Assembly: GCF_963526985.1 (NCBI RefSeq)
Contig: NZ_CAURPW010000017.1
Span: forward strand, 1-35,692
DNA from: an uncultured Campylobacter sp.
GTDB lineage: Bacteria > Campylobacterota > Campylobacteria > Campylobacterales > Campylobacteraceae
Direction: 5' to 3'
DNA: 35,692 nt
Of the stretch, positions 24,697 to 33,497 are shown piece after piece (positions within the stretch are counted from its first letter, which is position 1; each line of letters starts with the position of its first letter). The notes beneath the pieces were generated by a model. The model searched no databases. It was not told the origin of the DNA and saw only the letters and a list, made by a program, of their open reading frames with translations. Made by a program: the position numbers and the translations under genes.

Positions 24697-25102
24697 TTAT
24701 ATACCTTTTTACTGCATTTTGTAGCTCTTGCGGGATCTCAAAACAAGTCTGCATAGCGCGCATATCCACAGCCGCCTGCGAGCTCGCGCCCGTGCACAGC
24801 GTCTCGCCGCTTTTAGCGCTTTTTACGACGTAGCCGATCCTTAAAAAGCACTCGCACTCCTTTAGCGTCGCCTCCACCTCAATCTCATCGCCGAAAAACA
24901 CGGGCTTAATATATTTTGCTTCGATTTTTACTATAGGATAGGCGTAGCCGTCAGCCCTCATCGCCTCGTAGTCGTAGCCTATCTCCTCTAGCAACGCGCA
25001 TCTAGCCGTCTCGAAATACTTCACGTAGTTGCCGTGCCACACGACGTTCATACTGTCCACGTCGTAAAACTGCGCCTTTAGCGCAACTGATTTTGATATC
25101 AT
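24671..25102 (-). CDS. apeK: Hotdog thioesterase of the aryl polyene cluster
   Basis: About 143 residues of the YbgC/4-hydroxybenzoyl-CoA thioesterase type: AQFYDVDSMNVVWHGNYVKYFETAR contains the catalytic aspartate and the helix-capping glycine-asparagine, followed by PIVKIEAKYIKPVFFGDEIEV and GYVVKSAKSGETLCTG. ApeK-type enzymes are thought to release or edit acyl-ACP intermediates. I start it at the ATG at 25102, one base after the apeJ TGA and preceded by GGAG; the reading from 25120 would overlap apeJ. The 3' end overlaps apeL by 26 bases. Confidence 0.87.
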   Translation of the reverse strand: MISKSVALKAQFYDVDSMNVVWHGNYVKYFETARCALLEEIGYDYEAMRADGYAYPIVKIEAKYIKPVFFGDEIEVEATLKECECFLRIGYVVKSAKSGETLCTGASSQAAVDMRAMQTCFEIPQELQNAVKRYINEKNSDNF

Positions 25103-25103
25103 C

Positions 25104-26801
25104 TCATCTCCAAAAATCAAAAAAATTAAACCACTGCGTAGGCGTTTGCTTGCAGCGATTTTCCAGCTCGCGGACGTAAATTTGCAGATACTGGCGTGCT
25201 GCGGCGGCTTTATCTCGCCCCAGTTTTACGGCGCTTGCTAGAGGCACGAGCTCGATCCTAAATTTGCCGCCTATTTTTTGGCACCACAGCGAGCTTATCT
25301 TTACGCCCAAAATCCCCGCGATGAGGTATGGACCGTAGTTAAAGCTAGCCTCCTTGCCTAGAAATTTCACGCGCACAGCCTTATCGCCGCCAAGAGGCGT
25401 CCTGTCGCCCATTATACCGATATGCTCGCCGCTTTCGACGATATTTTTTAGCTCTAGCATCGCGGCGACGTCTAGCTTATTTACCGCCATCATACGCACG
25501 CTGCCGTCGTTTTTACTGATTTCGCGCAGCACTTCGTTAAATTTGCGCGAGTTCTCGTCATAGGTCAAAATCACCATCCTAAAGCCCTCGACCCGCGCAG
25601 CTAAAGCCTTGCAAATTTCGACGTTTCCAAGATGCGCCGTGAGCAAAATTTGCCCTTTTTGCGCGCCGATTAGTTCGCTTTTTATGCGCTCTAGATCAAT
25701 GATTTCTAGCTCGTCATCCTTGATCTTGCCTTTCCAGACTCTAAATTTATCGCAGATAGCGCCGCCAAAGGCTTCAAAATGGCTAAAAACGCTAGTGCCT
25801 TTTAGCGTCTGCGAGCCTGCAAAAACGCTTAAATTTCGCCTAAACGCTGCGATGTTTTCGCGCTCGTTTTTTGAAAAAATATAATAAAACCAAACTACGA
25901 TTTTAACGATAAGCTTTAGCGCAAACTCGGGCAAAATTTGCGACAAAAATAGGCTAAGCCTTAGAAAAAACGCCCCTCCTCTTTCCTGTTTTTTCCACCA
26001 GAGATTTTGCTCGGCGTTTTCCTGAGGTTCTACGGAAATTTGAGTGCTTGCCGCGTTTTTTTCGCCCAAATTTAACCCGCACGCTCGCCAAATTTTACCC
26101 AGCGCAAATTTAGGCAGAGAAAAGAAGCTTTTTGCGTGCATGAGGCTGATTAGCGCGTTATCGCGTAACATCTTAAAGTGCGAAACGCCGCCCTTTTCGT
26201 AGCGTACGCACGTATCAATCCAGCACACGCTAATGCCCTGTTTTACGGCATTTACGAGGATCTCGATGTCAAATTCCATCCTATTTGTTTTGCTTTTTGC
26301 CGCCGCTTTTTTAAGCTGCTCTAAAGGATAGACGCGAAAGCCGCACATAGCGTCTTTGACGCCAAGGCTTAGCGTATTTATCGCGACCCAAAAATTCGTG
26401 ATCTTTCTGCCGTAAACGCGTGATTTTGGCGCATCCTCGCCGTAGATGGGATTTGCGCAGACGATACTTTGCGGGTGCGTCTCGCTCTGCCTCAAAAACT
26501 CGCCGATGAGCGCAGCGTCGTGCTGAAAATCGGCGTCGATTTGTAAAACGTGGCTAAAGCCGCGATTTAGAGCAAATTTAAACCCGTCCTTCATTGCGAT
26601 ACCCTTGCCGCCGTTTTGCGCGCGCGTGAGCAGCAAGATGTCCTCCGTGCGCTCAAGCTCCGCTAAGATTAGTTTGCTAGCCTCGTCCGAGCCGTCGTCC
26701 ACGACGATAACGGGCAGCTCGTATGTTTTTAGCGCAGCAACCAGGGCTTTGATATTTTGCGGGTGATTGTAAAAGGGCACTAAAAACGCAAATTTATTCA
26801 A
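25104..26801 (-). CDS. apeJ: Glycosyltransferase 2 - LpxL-like acyltransferase fusion
   Basis: 565 residues with two domains. Residues 1 to about 240 are a GT-A glycosyltransferase: FLVPFYNHPQNIKALV, VVDDGSDEASKL, GGKGIAMKDGF and IDADFQHD (DXD). Residues about 280-565 resemble LpxL/HtrB lauroyl-type acyltransferases, with the HX4E-type HLGNVE (about 387-392), VVILTYDENSRKF-like and IMGDRTPLGGDK segments. This two-domain form is characteristic of APE clusters, where it is expected to build the lipid anchor that carries the polyene. It starts at an ATG overlapping apeH by four bases and reads into apeK. Confidence 0.88.
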   Translation of the reverse strand: MNKFAFLVPFYNHPQNIKALVAALKTYELPVIVVDDGSDEASKLILAELERTEDILLLTRAQNGGKGIAMKDGFKFALNRGFSHVLQIDADFQHDAALIGEFLRQSETHPQSIVCANPIYGEDAPKSRVYGRKITNFWVAINTLSLGVKDAMCGFRVYPLEQLKKAAAKSKTNRMEFDIEILVNAVKQGISVCWIDTCVRYEKGGVSHFKMLRDNALISLMHAKSFFSLPKFALGKIWRACGLNLGEKNAASTQISVEPQENAEQNLWWKKQERGGAFFLRLSLFLSQILPEFALKLIVKIVVWFYYIFSKNERENIAAFRRNLSVFAGSQTLKGTSVFSHFEAFGGAICDKFRVWKGKIKDDELEIIDLERIKSELIGAQKGQILLTAHLGNVEICKALAARVEGFRMVILTYDENSRKFNEVLREISKNDGSVRMMAVNKLDVAAMLELKNIVESGEHIGIMGDRTPLGGDKAVRVKFLGKEASFNYGPYLIAGILGVKISSLWCQKIGGKFRIELVPLASAVKLGRDKAAAARQYLQIYVRELENRCKQTPTQWFNFFDFWR

Positions 26802-28462
26802 AGCACAGCCCTACCCGTCGAGCACTTTTCGCCGTTGCAAAATAGCTCAAAGTAAAGTTTGCCGCCGCGCTTTTCAAAACAAACTAGGAGCAAATCGCCA
26901 GGTCTTACAAACTTCATAAATTTTAGATTTTCTACAGCTCTTGCGCCGCTAACGTCGATACCCACCATGCTAGCTAGCTCAAAGACGTAGTCAAGCTGCA
27001 TAAATCCAGGCAGCAGCGGTAAATTTGGAAAATGGCTCTCGAAAATCTCAAGCCCTGCGTGCATGACGGCGCTAAATTCGTATTTTTGCACGCCGTCAAG
27101 ACGCTCACCGCTTGCGTCAAATTTAACGCTGTTATCGTTTGTGCCGCAACTTAAACCGCTCTCTAAATTTTGGCCCCTTCCATAACAAATTTCGCCCGCC
27201 TCATTTACGCGCCCTCCGCTCCAGACGGGTTTGGGACTAGCAAATAGCGCGTTTTCAAATTCGCTTTTTTCAAATTTGCCCTGCTGGTTTCGCGGCATTT
27301 TTTCCACGATTTTAAAGTATCGCACGCTATTTTTAAACTCGAGCTTCAAAAGCTCTTTTAGCTCGTCTGCAACGCCTTTTTTGCCGATTTTTCTAAATTT
27401 TTTTAGCCCCTCGCCGTTAAGCTCTAAAAGCGCGGCGATGCGTTTAAATTTGGGATGCGGCGCGCAGTAGCAGTCCGCGAGCAGGCCGCTTTCTAGCAGC
27501 TTTGCTTCGATACTCTCCAGGCTCACGCGCTTGTCGTTTAGCTTGACGATGCGGTCTATCCTGCCTTGTAGCGCGAGACGGCCCTCGTCGATGCTAGCCG
27601 CGTCGTTAGTCTGAAAAAACTCGCACCAAGGCGAACTCACGTTTAGCGCGCCTCTACCGTCTAGCCCGGCGTTCACCGCGCCAAACAGCCTAAGCCCGCA
27701 CCCCTCGTCTCTAGCTACTATGCCAGTTTCCGTGCTGCCGTAGATTTCGACGATACGCGCGTCGCAGATTTTGCCCAGCTCGCCCCTTAGCTCCTTTTTT
27801 AGCGGCGAACCAGCGCTTACGATACCGCTTAGGCCTTTTAGCGCGATTGCGGCAGGGCTTTGAATTAGCGCGCCTAGTAGTACGGGACTAGCGATAAATA
27901 CGTGATTTGCAAGCTCTAATCCCAAAATCGCCTCGGGGTAGTTTAGCTCGTCTGCGATAACGCGAGCGCCGAGAACTAGCGGCAAAAAGACCTTAAACGT
28001 AAGCCCAAACATGTGTCTGTGCGAAACGCTCGAAAAAAAGGTGTTTTGCGCGCTAAAATTTAGCTCGCGGGCTAAATACTCGCCCTCTTTTATCATCTGC
28101 GCGAGCGTTTTTTCTATCATCTTGCTTTTGCCGCTAGAACCCGAAGTTTGCAGGTAAAATTTAGCCTGCGGATCAAATTTAAGTCCGTTTGCAGGCTTGC
28201 TTGAAAGAAAATTTGAAAAATTTTCATCGTTTACGGCGGTCAAATTTGCCTCATAAACCGGCTTTGCCAGCACGCAAGGCGCAGCGCCCGCTAATAGCGA
28301 GCCAAAAAACGCGGCGTAAAATTTAAACGCGCCCTCTAGATAAATTTGCAGCTCTTTTACGCCCCCTTTTTCTAAAAACGCGGCAAATCTAAGGCACGCG
28401 TCAAAGACGTCGCGCGAATCGTCCGTAAATCTAAAATTTTTTAAATTTTCTTCAAAGCTCAT
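26798..28462 (-). CDS. apeH: Acyl/aryl-acid AMP ligase fused to ApeI-type dehydratase
   Basis: 554 residues. Residues 1 to about 425 are an adenylate-forming ligase: TSGSSGKSK (106-113 region, motif A3), VEIYGSTETG (A5), LQGRIDRIVKLNDKRVSLESIE (A7-A8) and QQGKFEKSEFE with the A10 lysine. After a low-complexity linker, residues about 460-554 form a FabZ/FabA-like hotdog dehydratase with the catalytic histidine in SHFPNLPLLPGFMQLD (H477). So ApeH, which activates the aryl starter and loads an ACP, and ApeI, which dehydrates hydroxyacyl intermediates, are here one protein. Read from ATG at 28462, overlapping apeG by 11 bases, and overlapping apeJ by four. Confidence 0.87.
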   Translation of the reverse strand: MSFEENLKNFRFTDDSRDVFDACLRFAAFLEKGGVKELQIYLEGAFKFYAAFFGSLLAGAAPCVLAKPVYEANLTAVNDENFSNFLSSKPANGLKFDPQAKFYLQTSGSSGKSKMIEKTLAQMIKEGEYLARELNFSAQNTFFSSVSHRHMFGLTFKVFLPLVLGARVIADELNYPEAILGLELANHVFIASPVLLGALIQSPAAIALKGLSGIVSAGSPLKKELRGELGKICDARIVEIYGSTETGIVARDEGCGLRLFGAVNAGLDGRGALNVSSPWCEFFQTNDAASIDEGRLALQGRIDRIVKLNDKRVSLESIEAKLLESGLLADCYCAPHPKFKRIAALLELNGEGLKKFRKIGKKGVADELKELLKLEFKNSVRYFKIVEKMPRNQQGKFEKSEFENALFASPKPVWSGGRVNEAGEICYGRGQNLESGLSCGTNDNSVKFDASGERLDGVQKYEFSAVMHAGLEIFESHFPNLPLLPGFMQLDYVFELASMVGIDVSGARAVENLKFMKFVRPGDLLLVCFEKRGGKLYFELFCNGEKCSTGRAVL

Positions 28463-28988
28463 CGCTCTTTATAAATCTCTTTCTAAATAAAATTTCCCCG
28501 AAAAACAGCGTCCCCATCAGCGCGTAAGATACCGCGCCGCTATAAACGCTCCAGTAAAGTTTATCATCTATCAAGGCTAGCGCAAGCGATATGGCGGCAT
28601 TAAAAACAAAAAACGCGCACCAAATTTTGGTCAAATTTCGCGTATAAACCACGCCTTTTTCGTCTAAATCAGGCTCTTTTAGCCTTGCGATTTTGGTGAT
28701 GACAGCTTCGTTTTTTAGACTAAAAGCAAAAAACACCAAAAATGCCAAACTCACCAAAACGGGATAAAGATACGCTAAAAATCCGCCCCTAAAAATCATA
28801 CAACCTATGAAAAAAACGGCCGCCGCGATGCTAAGCCTCCTCTCAAAACCGCTTGAAAACGCCCCGCGCGCTATCCACAGCACAGCCAGCGCCCAAACGA
28901 CCCAAAATGCAAAATCGCCCGCGAAAAATAGCGCGAACGGGTAGATGACGCTAACTACGCTTAGGACGATTTTAAGCTTGCTCGTCAA
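28452..28988 (-). CDS. apeG: Membrane protein ApeG (COG4648 type)
   Basis: 178 residues with five or so hydrophobic segments: VVSVIYPFALFFAG, FWVVWALAVLWIA, LSIAAAVFFIGCM, LYPVLVSLAFLVFFAFS and the C-terminal WCAFFVFNAAISLALALI plus VYSGAVSYALMGTLFFGEILFRKRF. The charged ending RKRFIKSDEL is typical. COG4648 proteins occur regularly beside the ACPs and ligase in APE clusters; their role is unknown, possibly scaffolding the soluble enzymes at the membrane. The apparent start is a TTG (28988) inside the end of apeF, with 17 bases of overlap. Confidence 0.8.
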   Translation of the reverse strand: MTSKLKIVLSVVSVIYPFALFFAGDFAFWVVWALAVLWIARGAFSSGFERRLSIAAAVFFIGCMIFRGGFLAYLYPVLVSLAFLVFFAFSLKNEAVITKIARLKEPDLDEKGVVYTRNLTKIWCAFFVFNAAISLALALIDDKLYWSVYSGAVSYALMGTLFFGEILFRKRFIKSDEL

Positions 28989-29223
28989 ATTTTTTAGCCA
29001 CCGCGTTTACGATGTCTTCGAGCGTTTTTACGTTTTTAAAATCTTCAGGCATCAATCGGTGGCCCGTTTTGCGCTTGATGTGGTCTATTAGATCGATCGC
29101 GTCGATGCTATCTATCTGAAGATCCTCGTAAATGCGCGTTTGCGGCGTGATTTTAGCCTCGTCGATCTCAAAAAGCTGCATGAGCGCAGACTTTAAAATC
29201 TCAAAAATTTCTTCTTTTTTCAT
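28972..29223 (-). CDS. apeF: Acyl carrier protein ApeF
   Basis: 83-residue acidic four-helix carrier. The phosphopantetheine site is serine 39 in DLQIDSIDAID; the usual leucine of DSL is isoleucine here, as often seen in APE carriers. AGGAAATAACG sits before the ATG, two bases after the apeE stop. Holo-form requires a phosphopantetheinyl transferase that is not encoded in this window. One of two ACPs used by the pathway; which one takes the starter aryl group cannot be told from sequence. Confidence 0.92.
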   Translation of the reverse strand: MKKEEIFEILKSALMQLFEIDEAKITPQTRIYEDLQIDSIDAIDLIDHIKRKTGHRLMPEDFKNVKTLEDIVNAVAKKFDEQA

Positions 29224-29225
29224 CG

Positions 29226-29483
29226 TTATTTCCTGTTTTCAAAGATGTATTGCGCGAGGCTTTTTACGCTGTAAAAAATCTCTTTTAAATTTGCGGTTTT
29301 AGAATCAAGCACTAGGCCGTAGCTTTTTTGCACCGCAAGACCGAGCTCGAGCGCATCGACGCTATCAAGTCCGAGCCCTTCGTTAAAAAGCGGCGCGTTT
29401 TCGTCGATATCGCTTGGTTTCATATCCTCTAAATTTAAGCTCTTTATGATGAGCTCTTTTATCTCCTCTATTAGTTCGTTCAC
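29226..29483 (-). CDS. apeE: Acyl carrier protein ApeE
   Basis: 85-residue acyl carrier with attachment serine 41 in LGLDSVDALELG. The start is GTG, overlapping the apeD stop by four bases, so it is translationally coupled. It is clearly different in sequence from ApeF (motif DSV versus DSI, different helix 1 and loop), as expected for the paired but non-redundant ACPs of aryl polyene synthesis. Confidence 0.92.
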   Translation of the reverse strand: MNELIEEIKELIIKSLNLEDMKPSDIDENAPLFNEGLGLDSVDALELGLAVQKSYGLVLDSKTANLKEIFYSVKSLAQYIFENRK

Positions 29484-30232
29484 CGTTTAAACTCCTTCGT
29501 ATAATTTTCGCTGATAAAAGCGTGCAGCTCCCTAGCCCTGACCGGGTTTGGCCTATGCGCGCAAAACTCGTCCAAATTTAGCCTAAAAAGCTCTTTGAAC
29601 TCGTATTTTATCATAACGCTCGGGGTTTTGTACCAAGGCTCGTGTTTTTTGAGGCTGGGCGGATCCATTTTGATGGCGAGGGCGACTAGTTGTTTTGCCG
29701 CATTTACGGCGATATAGGCGGCTGCTTTGTGAAAGACGATCTCGCCTGCAGTGCGCGTGCCTTCTGGAAATATTATCAAGCTCTCGCCGCTTTTTAGAGC
29801 ATCCGCGCTTTTTTGCAAAAGCTCCTCGTTTGCCGTGTTTAGGATGTAGCCGCAGGATTTTATCGCGGGAGCTAAGAATACATTTTTAGCAAGGCTAGCC
29901 TTTACCACGCAGTTTGCGCGGCGGATAAAGGCTAGTAAAAAAACGACGTCTAAAAGCGACGGGTGGTTTGCGATGATTATCTGCGAAGCGGCGCCAAGCC
30001 CCAAAGGAAGGTTAAATTTAGTGCGCTGATAGCCGGAAATTTGCGTAGAAAATATAAAAAATCTCCAAGCCAAACGCACCAGATCGCGGCAAAAATCGCG
30101 AATAAATTTAAATTTATAAAGCCTAAGAAGCGCGACAGGGATAAAGATCAAATTTCCAAGCGCGCAAATGAGTCCAAATAGCGCGAAATTCGCCCCGACG
30201 ATGAAAATTTTAAACCCGCGACGAGGGCTCAT
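29480..30232 (-). CDS. apeD: PlsC-like 1-acyltransferase of the aryl polyene cluster
   Basis: About 250 residues, with one N-terminal membrane region (FIVGANFALFGLICALGNLIFIPVALL) and the acyltransferase motifs: IIANHPSLLDVVFLL (HX4D) and LIIFPEGTRTAGE, then AAAYIAVNAAKQLVALAIKM. It would esterify the polyene or a fatty acid onto a glycerol- or glycolipid-type acceptor. I start it at the ATG at 30232; the reading from 30328 adds 32 residues of different, charged sequence that overlap apeC by more than 100 bases and has no supporting ribosome site. The overlap kept is 23 bases. Confidence 0.85.
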   Translation of the reverse strand: MSPRRGFKIFIVGANFALFGLICALGNLIFIPVALLRLYKFKFIRDFCRDLVRLAWRFFIFSTQISGYQRTKFNLPLGLGAASQIIIANHPSLLDVVFLLAFIRRANCVVKASLAKNVFLAPAIKSCGYILNTANEELLQKSADALKSGESLIIFPEGTRTAGEIVFHKAAAYIAVNAAKQLVALAIKMDPPSLKKHEPWYKTPSVMIKYEFKELFRLNLDEFCAHRPNPVRARELHAFISENYTKEFKR

Positions 30233-30890
30233 AATCCCACCGCCAAGCGGAGTTTTTATCCACGCTTTGCCAAGAGCATTTTTGCTTCGGATCAAAATTT
30301 TGTAGAAACTTAACGAGCAAATTTTCATCCGTCTTGCCGTCCAGCTCGCCTTGCGATAGGCTCAAATTTTCGCCCTCGCTAACTAGCAAACAAACCATAC
30401 AAGAGGGCGCAGACTCGTCAAAATACTCCTGCGAAATGCTCTCGTGATAGGCTAAAACGAGCGCATTTTTGGCTCCGCTTTTTAGCATCAGATGCGCCTG
30501 CACCAAAGCGTACTCTAGCGGCGCGTATGCAGAAACGGCCGAGATTTCGCTACTATTTTTAAAATTTATCGCTAAAAGCGAGGAAAGGGCGTTGTGTACC
30601 GAGAGCGAAAACGAGGTCGGCGATATGAGTTCGCCGCGAGCTAGCGTATTTTGCAGCTCAAAACAGCGATTTATCTCGCCCTCATAAGAGCTAAAAACGA
30701 TAGGCATATCAAGCGGCGCGATGTTTTTGGTTAGATCAAAGGCACATTTTGCCGCGCGGCTGAGCCTGCGGCGCTCAAGCGGGGGCACGTGCGAGACGTC
30801 AAGCTCCCTCTCATATGCCGCTAGCTTCGCGTCCTGCGCGCCATTAAAAACTACCGCGTCAAAAAAATCGAGTTTAAAATTTAGCCCCAT
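30210..30890 (-). CDS. apeC: Ketosynthase-like chain length factor ApeC
   Basis: 226 residues, the short Ketoacyl-synt_2 (PF13723) type: SRAAKCAFDLTKNI, PIVFSSYEGEINRCFELQNTLARGELISPTSFSLSVHNALSSL, ISAVSAYAPLEYALVQAHLMLKSGAKNALVLAYHE. It has no catalytic cysteine in the ketosynthase position, so it cannot condense by itself. APE work shows such proteins pair with ApeO to form the active ketosynthase heterodimer, setting chain length. AAAGGAGA precedes the ATG. It is the second gene of the downstream transcription unit and overlaps apeD by 23 bases. Confidence 0.85.
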   Translation of the reverse strand: MGLNFKLDFFDAVVFNGAQDAKLAAYERELDVSHVPPLERRRLSRAAKCAFDLTKNIAPLDMPIVFSSYEGEINRCFELQNTLARGELISPTSFSLSVHNALSSLLAINFKNSSEISAVSAYAPLEYALVQAHLMLKSGAKNALVLAYHESISQEYFDESAPSCMVCLLVSEGENLSLSQGELDGKTDENLLVKFLQNFDPKQKCSWQSVDKNSAWRWDYEPSSRV

Positions 30891-30905
30891 TTCTCCTTTT
30901 GCCGC

Positions 30906-31325
30906 CTATTTTGCTATATCGCCTTTTAGCGTTACGCCCGCCATCAAAGCGCCCGCGCCGCACTGAAACTGCGTTTTGGAGTCAAAAGGCTGTTTTTTGT
31001 AGTATCCGGTTAAATTTACCACTCTCGAGCCGCCCTCTTGCACCGCGCGCTCCTGGAAGGTCTTTACCGCCGATAAAAACGCCCACTCGCACGCCTCTTT
31101 GTCGCTTTTGTTAAAGGCGTTGGTTTTTTTGTTCGCCATTAGGCCGCTTTTGATGATGCCGCCTTTCGTACCCGAGCCAAAGCTTAGCTTGATGTTTGGA
31201 TTTAGCACCTCTTTAGCCTTCGGCGAGTTTAACGCCTCCTCGATCGAAAAGTGCTGCACGTCGTCGCGCGCGCTCAAATTTAAAGCCAAGGCGCAAACGC
31301 CCGCTAAAACTAATGATTTTTTCAT
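30906..31325 (-). CDS. Small secreted protein of aryl polyene clusters
   Basis: 139 residues with a signal peptide (MKKSLVLAGVCALALNLSA, cleaved near ARD). The mature part has the strongly conserved TNAFNKSDKEACEWAFLSA and VVNLTGYYKKQPF motifs and two cysteines (CEW, QCGAG) that could pair. Homologues in proteobacterial APE clusters are often misnamed excinuclease ABC subunit A; no nuclease feature is present. Likely periplasmic; function unknown. AAAGGAGAAAAA precedes the ATG and a -10 box lies about 55 bases upstream, so it starts the second transcription unit of the cluster. Confidence 0.75.
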   Translation of the reverse strand: MKKSLVLAGVCALALNLSARDDVQHFSIEEALNSPKAKEVLNPNIKLSFGSGTKGGIIKSGLMANKKTNAFNKSDKEACEWAFLSAVKTFQERAVQEGGSRVVNLTGYYKKQPFDSKTQFQCGAGALMAGVTLKGDIAK

Positions 31326-31378
31326 TTTTTCTCCTTTATTTTGCCGTATTAGCGCGTAATATTACCGTAAATTTCGTT

Positions 31379-31384
31379 AGTATA
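31379..31384 (-). promoter_or_regulatory. Possible internal promoter of the ape cluster
   Basis: The 217-base gap between apeR and the small secreted gene is the only real break in the ape cluster. It contains GTTTATACT on the minus strand (TATACT at 31384-31379), about 55 bases before the start codon, plus a second, weaker TAATAT. No -35 is visible. The remainder of the gap (31385-31542) shows a broken GC-rich dyad but no gene. A promoter here would let the C-to-M genes be expressed apart from N-to-R. Confidence 0.4.
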
Positions 31385-31542
31385 AACATAAAAGCTCGGT
31401 TTTAGCCCAAATTTTACCCCGCAAAGGCAAACGACGCTCGCGCTCTTGCTTTGCTATATCTTTAAAAAGTATTTGCCGAGCAAAAGCACCGTTTGGGGCT
31501 TTGGTTTTTCGCCGATGTTTAGACCCACTTTGCCGCTTGGTT

Positions 31543-32784
31543 TTAAATTTTTTTAAAAATTAGCGAGGTATTTACTCCGCCGAAAGCAAAGTTGTTGCTC
31601 ATAACAAAGTCCGTATCTATCGCCGTTTGCTCGCTCAGATAAAAAAGCGGCGCGCACTCCGGATCGACGTCGGTTAAATTTATCGTCGGGAAAAATCTCT
31701 TCTCCCGCATCATCATCACGCTAAATATCGCCTCCAAGCCGCCGCAAGCTCCTAGCGTATGGCCGAGGTAGCTTTTTAGCGAGCTGATAGCGATCTTGTC
31801 GCCGAAAAGCTCGTTTGTAGCGATACTTTCGGCGATGTCGCCCTGCTTAGTCGCCGTGGCGTGAGCGTTTACGTAGCCGATCTTTTCAGGCGTTAAATTT
31901 GCATCTTTTAAAGCTAGAGCCATCGCGCCTTTCATCGTCGCGCTTTGCGGTCGCGTTACGTGCGAGCCGTCGCAGTTTGAGCCAAAACCTACGACCTCGG
32001 CGTAAATTTTAGCTCCGCGTTTTAGGGCGCTTCGCTCACTCTCTAGTAAAAGCATCCCCGCGCCCTCGCCTAGCACAAGCCCGTCGCGCCCCTCGTCAAA
32101 CGGAGCCGGCGAAATCTCGGGCGAGCCATTTTTCACGCTAGTGGCATAAAGCATGTCAAACACGTACGCCTCGCTAGGACAAAGCTCCTCTGCGCCGCCT
32201 GCTAGCATCATGTCGATCTTACCGCTTTTGATACTCTCGTAGGCGTATCCGATTGCGTGCGAACCGCTCGTGCAGGCCGATGACGTCGGGATTATGCGCC
32301 CTTTTAGCGAGTAAAAAAGCGCGATATTTGCCGCCGTGGTGTGAGGCATCATCTTGATGTAGGTGTTGGCATTACACTCGTTTTCGCCGCGCTCGAGTAG
32401 CTTTGCCATCGCGAGTATCGACTCGGTGCTGCCTGTGGACGAACCGCACGCGACCCCTAGTCTGCCCTCTTGCACGCTAGGATCGAGGCTCGCGGCGTCT
32501 AAATTTTCGCCTCGCATCAGCCCTGCGTCTCTTAGAGCTAGACCCGCCGCCTCGACGCTATACATCGAGACTATGCCTAGGCTTCTTAGCTGCTTGCGGT
32601 CCCACGAGCTAGGGCACTCGTAGCCCTCTATGGGTGCGGCTAGGCGGGTATTTAGATCCTCATATCTATCCCACTGCCGCATATATCTCACGGCGTTTTT
32701 GCCAAGCTCAAATTTAGCCCTTATCTCGTCCCAACTCTTGCCAAATGCACTCACCATGCCCATGCCGGTTATAAAAACTCGCAT
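31543..32784 (-). CDS. apeR: Beta-ketoacyl-ACP synthase ApeR
   Basis: About 413 residues, a full-length FabF-like ketosynthase. The catalytic triad is intact: C171 in IPTSSACTSGSHAIG, H308 in YVNAHATATKQGD and H342 in LKSYLGHTLGACGG; the N-terminal VFITGMGMVSAFGKSWDE and GAGMLLLES blocks are also typical. ApeR works as a homodimer, complementary to the ApeO-ApeC pair, in aryl polyene chain building. I start it at the ATG at 32784 with GGAGGG eight bases upstream, overlapping the apeQ TGA (TGATG); the TTG at 32790 is too close to that ribosome site. Confidence 0.92.
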   Translation of the reverse strand: MRVFITGMGMVSAFGKSWDEIRAKFELGKNAVRYMRQWDRYEDLNTRLAAPIEGYECPSSWDRKQLRSLGIVSMYSVEAAGLALRDAGLMRGENLDAASLDPSVQEGRLGVACGSSTGSTESILAMAKLLERGENECNANTYIKMMPHTTAANIALFYSLKGRIIPTSSACTSGSHAIGYAYESIKSGKIDMMLAGGAEELCPSEAYVFDMLYATSVKNGSPEISPAPFDEGRDGLVLGEGAGMLLLESERSALKRGAKIYAEVVGFGSNCDGSHVTRPQSATMKGAMALALKDANLTPEKIGYVNAHATATKQGDIAESIATNELFGDKIAISSLKSYLGHTLGACGGLEAIFSVMMMREKRFFPTINLTDVDPECAPLFYLSEQTAIDTDFVMSNNFAFGGVNTSLIFKKI

Positions 32785-33497
32785 CAGCAAAGCCCTCCGT
32801 TTACGCCGATAACCTGCCTCGTTATGTAGGCTGCGCCCTCGCTTAGCAAAAACTCCACCAAAGGCGCGACCTCGTCTGCTTTGCCCGCTCTTTTAGCGGG
32901 GATTGCCCTTAATATCTCCTCCATCGGCAAACCGCCGTCCGTCATATCCGTCTCGATGAGCCCCGGAGCGATGCAGTTTACGGTGATGTTCCTGGAGGCT
33001 AGCTCGGCGGCGAGGGATTTTGCCGCGCCGATGAGACCTGCTTTGCTAGCCGCGTAGTTACTCTGGCCGCGGTTGCCGACGACGCCCGAGACCGAGCTCA
33101 TCACGACGATACGAGCCGGCTTTTTAGCGCGGATCATAGGCATGAGAGCGGGCTTTAGGACGTTATAAAAGCCGTTTAAATTCGTATCCACGACGCCAAA
33201 CCAATCCTCATCCTCGATCGCTACGAAGGTATTATCGCGCGTGATGCCGGCATTTAGCACGACGGCGTAGTAAGCGCCGTTAACCTCTATATCGGCTTCG
33301 ATCGCCGCCCTTGCCGCCTGCGTATCGGCTACGTCAAATTTTAAAGCGCTCAAATTTAACTCGTTTTGTAAATTTAATAATTGCTCGCTCGCGCTTTTGC
33401 CGTGTAGCACGACCTCGTATCCCGCCGCCGTCAGCCGTCTAGCCACCGCTTCGCCGATGCCGCGACTCGAGCCCGTTATCAGCACTCTTTTACTCAT
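32784..33497 (-). CDS. apeQ: 3-oxoacyl-ACP reductase ApeQ
   Basis: 237-residue short-chain dehydrogenase of the FabG type. It has the NADPH-binding LITGSSRGIGEAVA, LNAGITRD, and the catalytic Ser-Tyr-Lys (S135 in VVMSSVSGVVG, Y148 and K152 in SNYAASKAG), followed by NCIAPGLIETDMT. It reduces the beta-keto group after each condensation. The ATG overlaps the apeP coding end by eight bases, and its stop overlaps the apeR start, so the N-O-P-Q-R genes form one tightly coupled unit. Confidence 0.93.
   Translation of the reverse strand: MSKRVLITGSSRGIGEAVARRLTAAGYEVVLHGKSASEQLLNLQNELNLSALKFDVADTQAARAAIEADIEVNGAYYAVVLNAGITRDNTFVAIEDEDWFGVVDTNLNGFYNVLKPALMPMIRAKKPARIVVMSSVSGVVGNRGQSNYAASKAGLIGAAKSLAAELASRNITVNCIAPGLIETDMTDGGLPMEEILRAIPAKRAGKADEVAPLVEFLLSEGAAYITRQVIGVNGGLC

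Noticed and set aside
30906..31325. Excinuclease ABC subunit A
   Set aside because: A common database name for this small family; the 139-residue protein has a signal peptide and no ATPase or zinc motif of UvrA.
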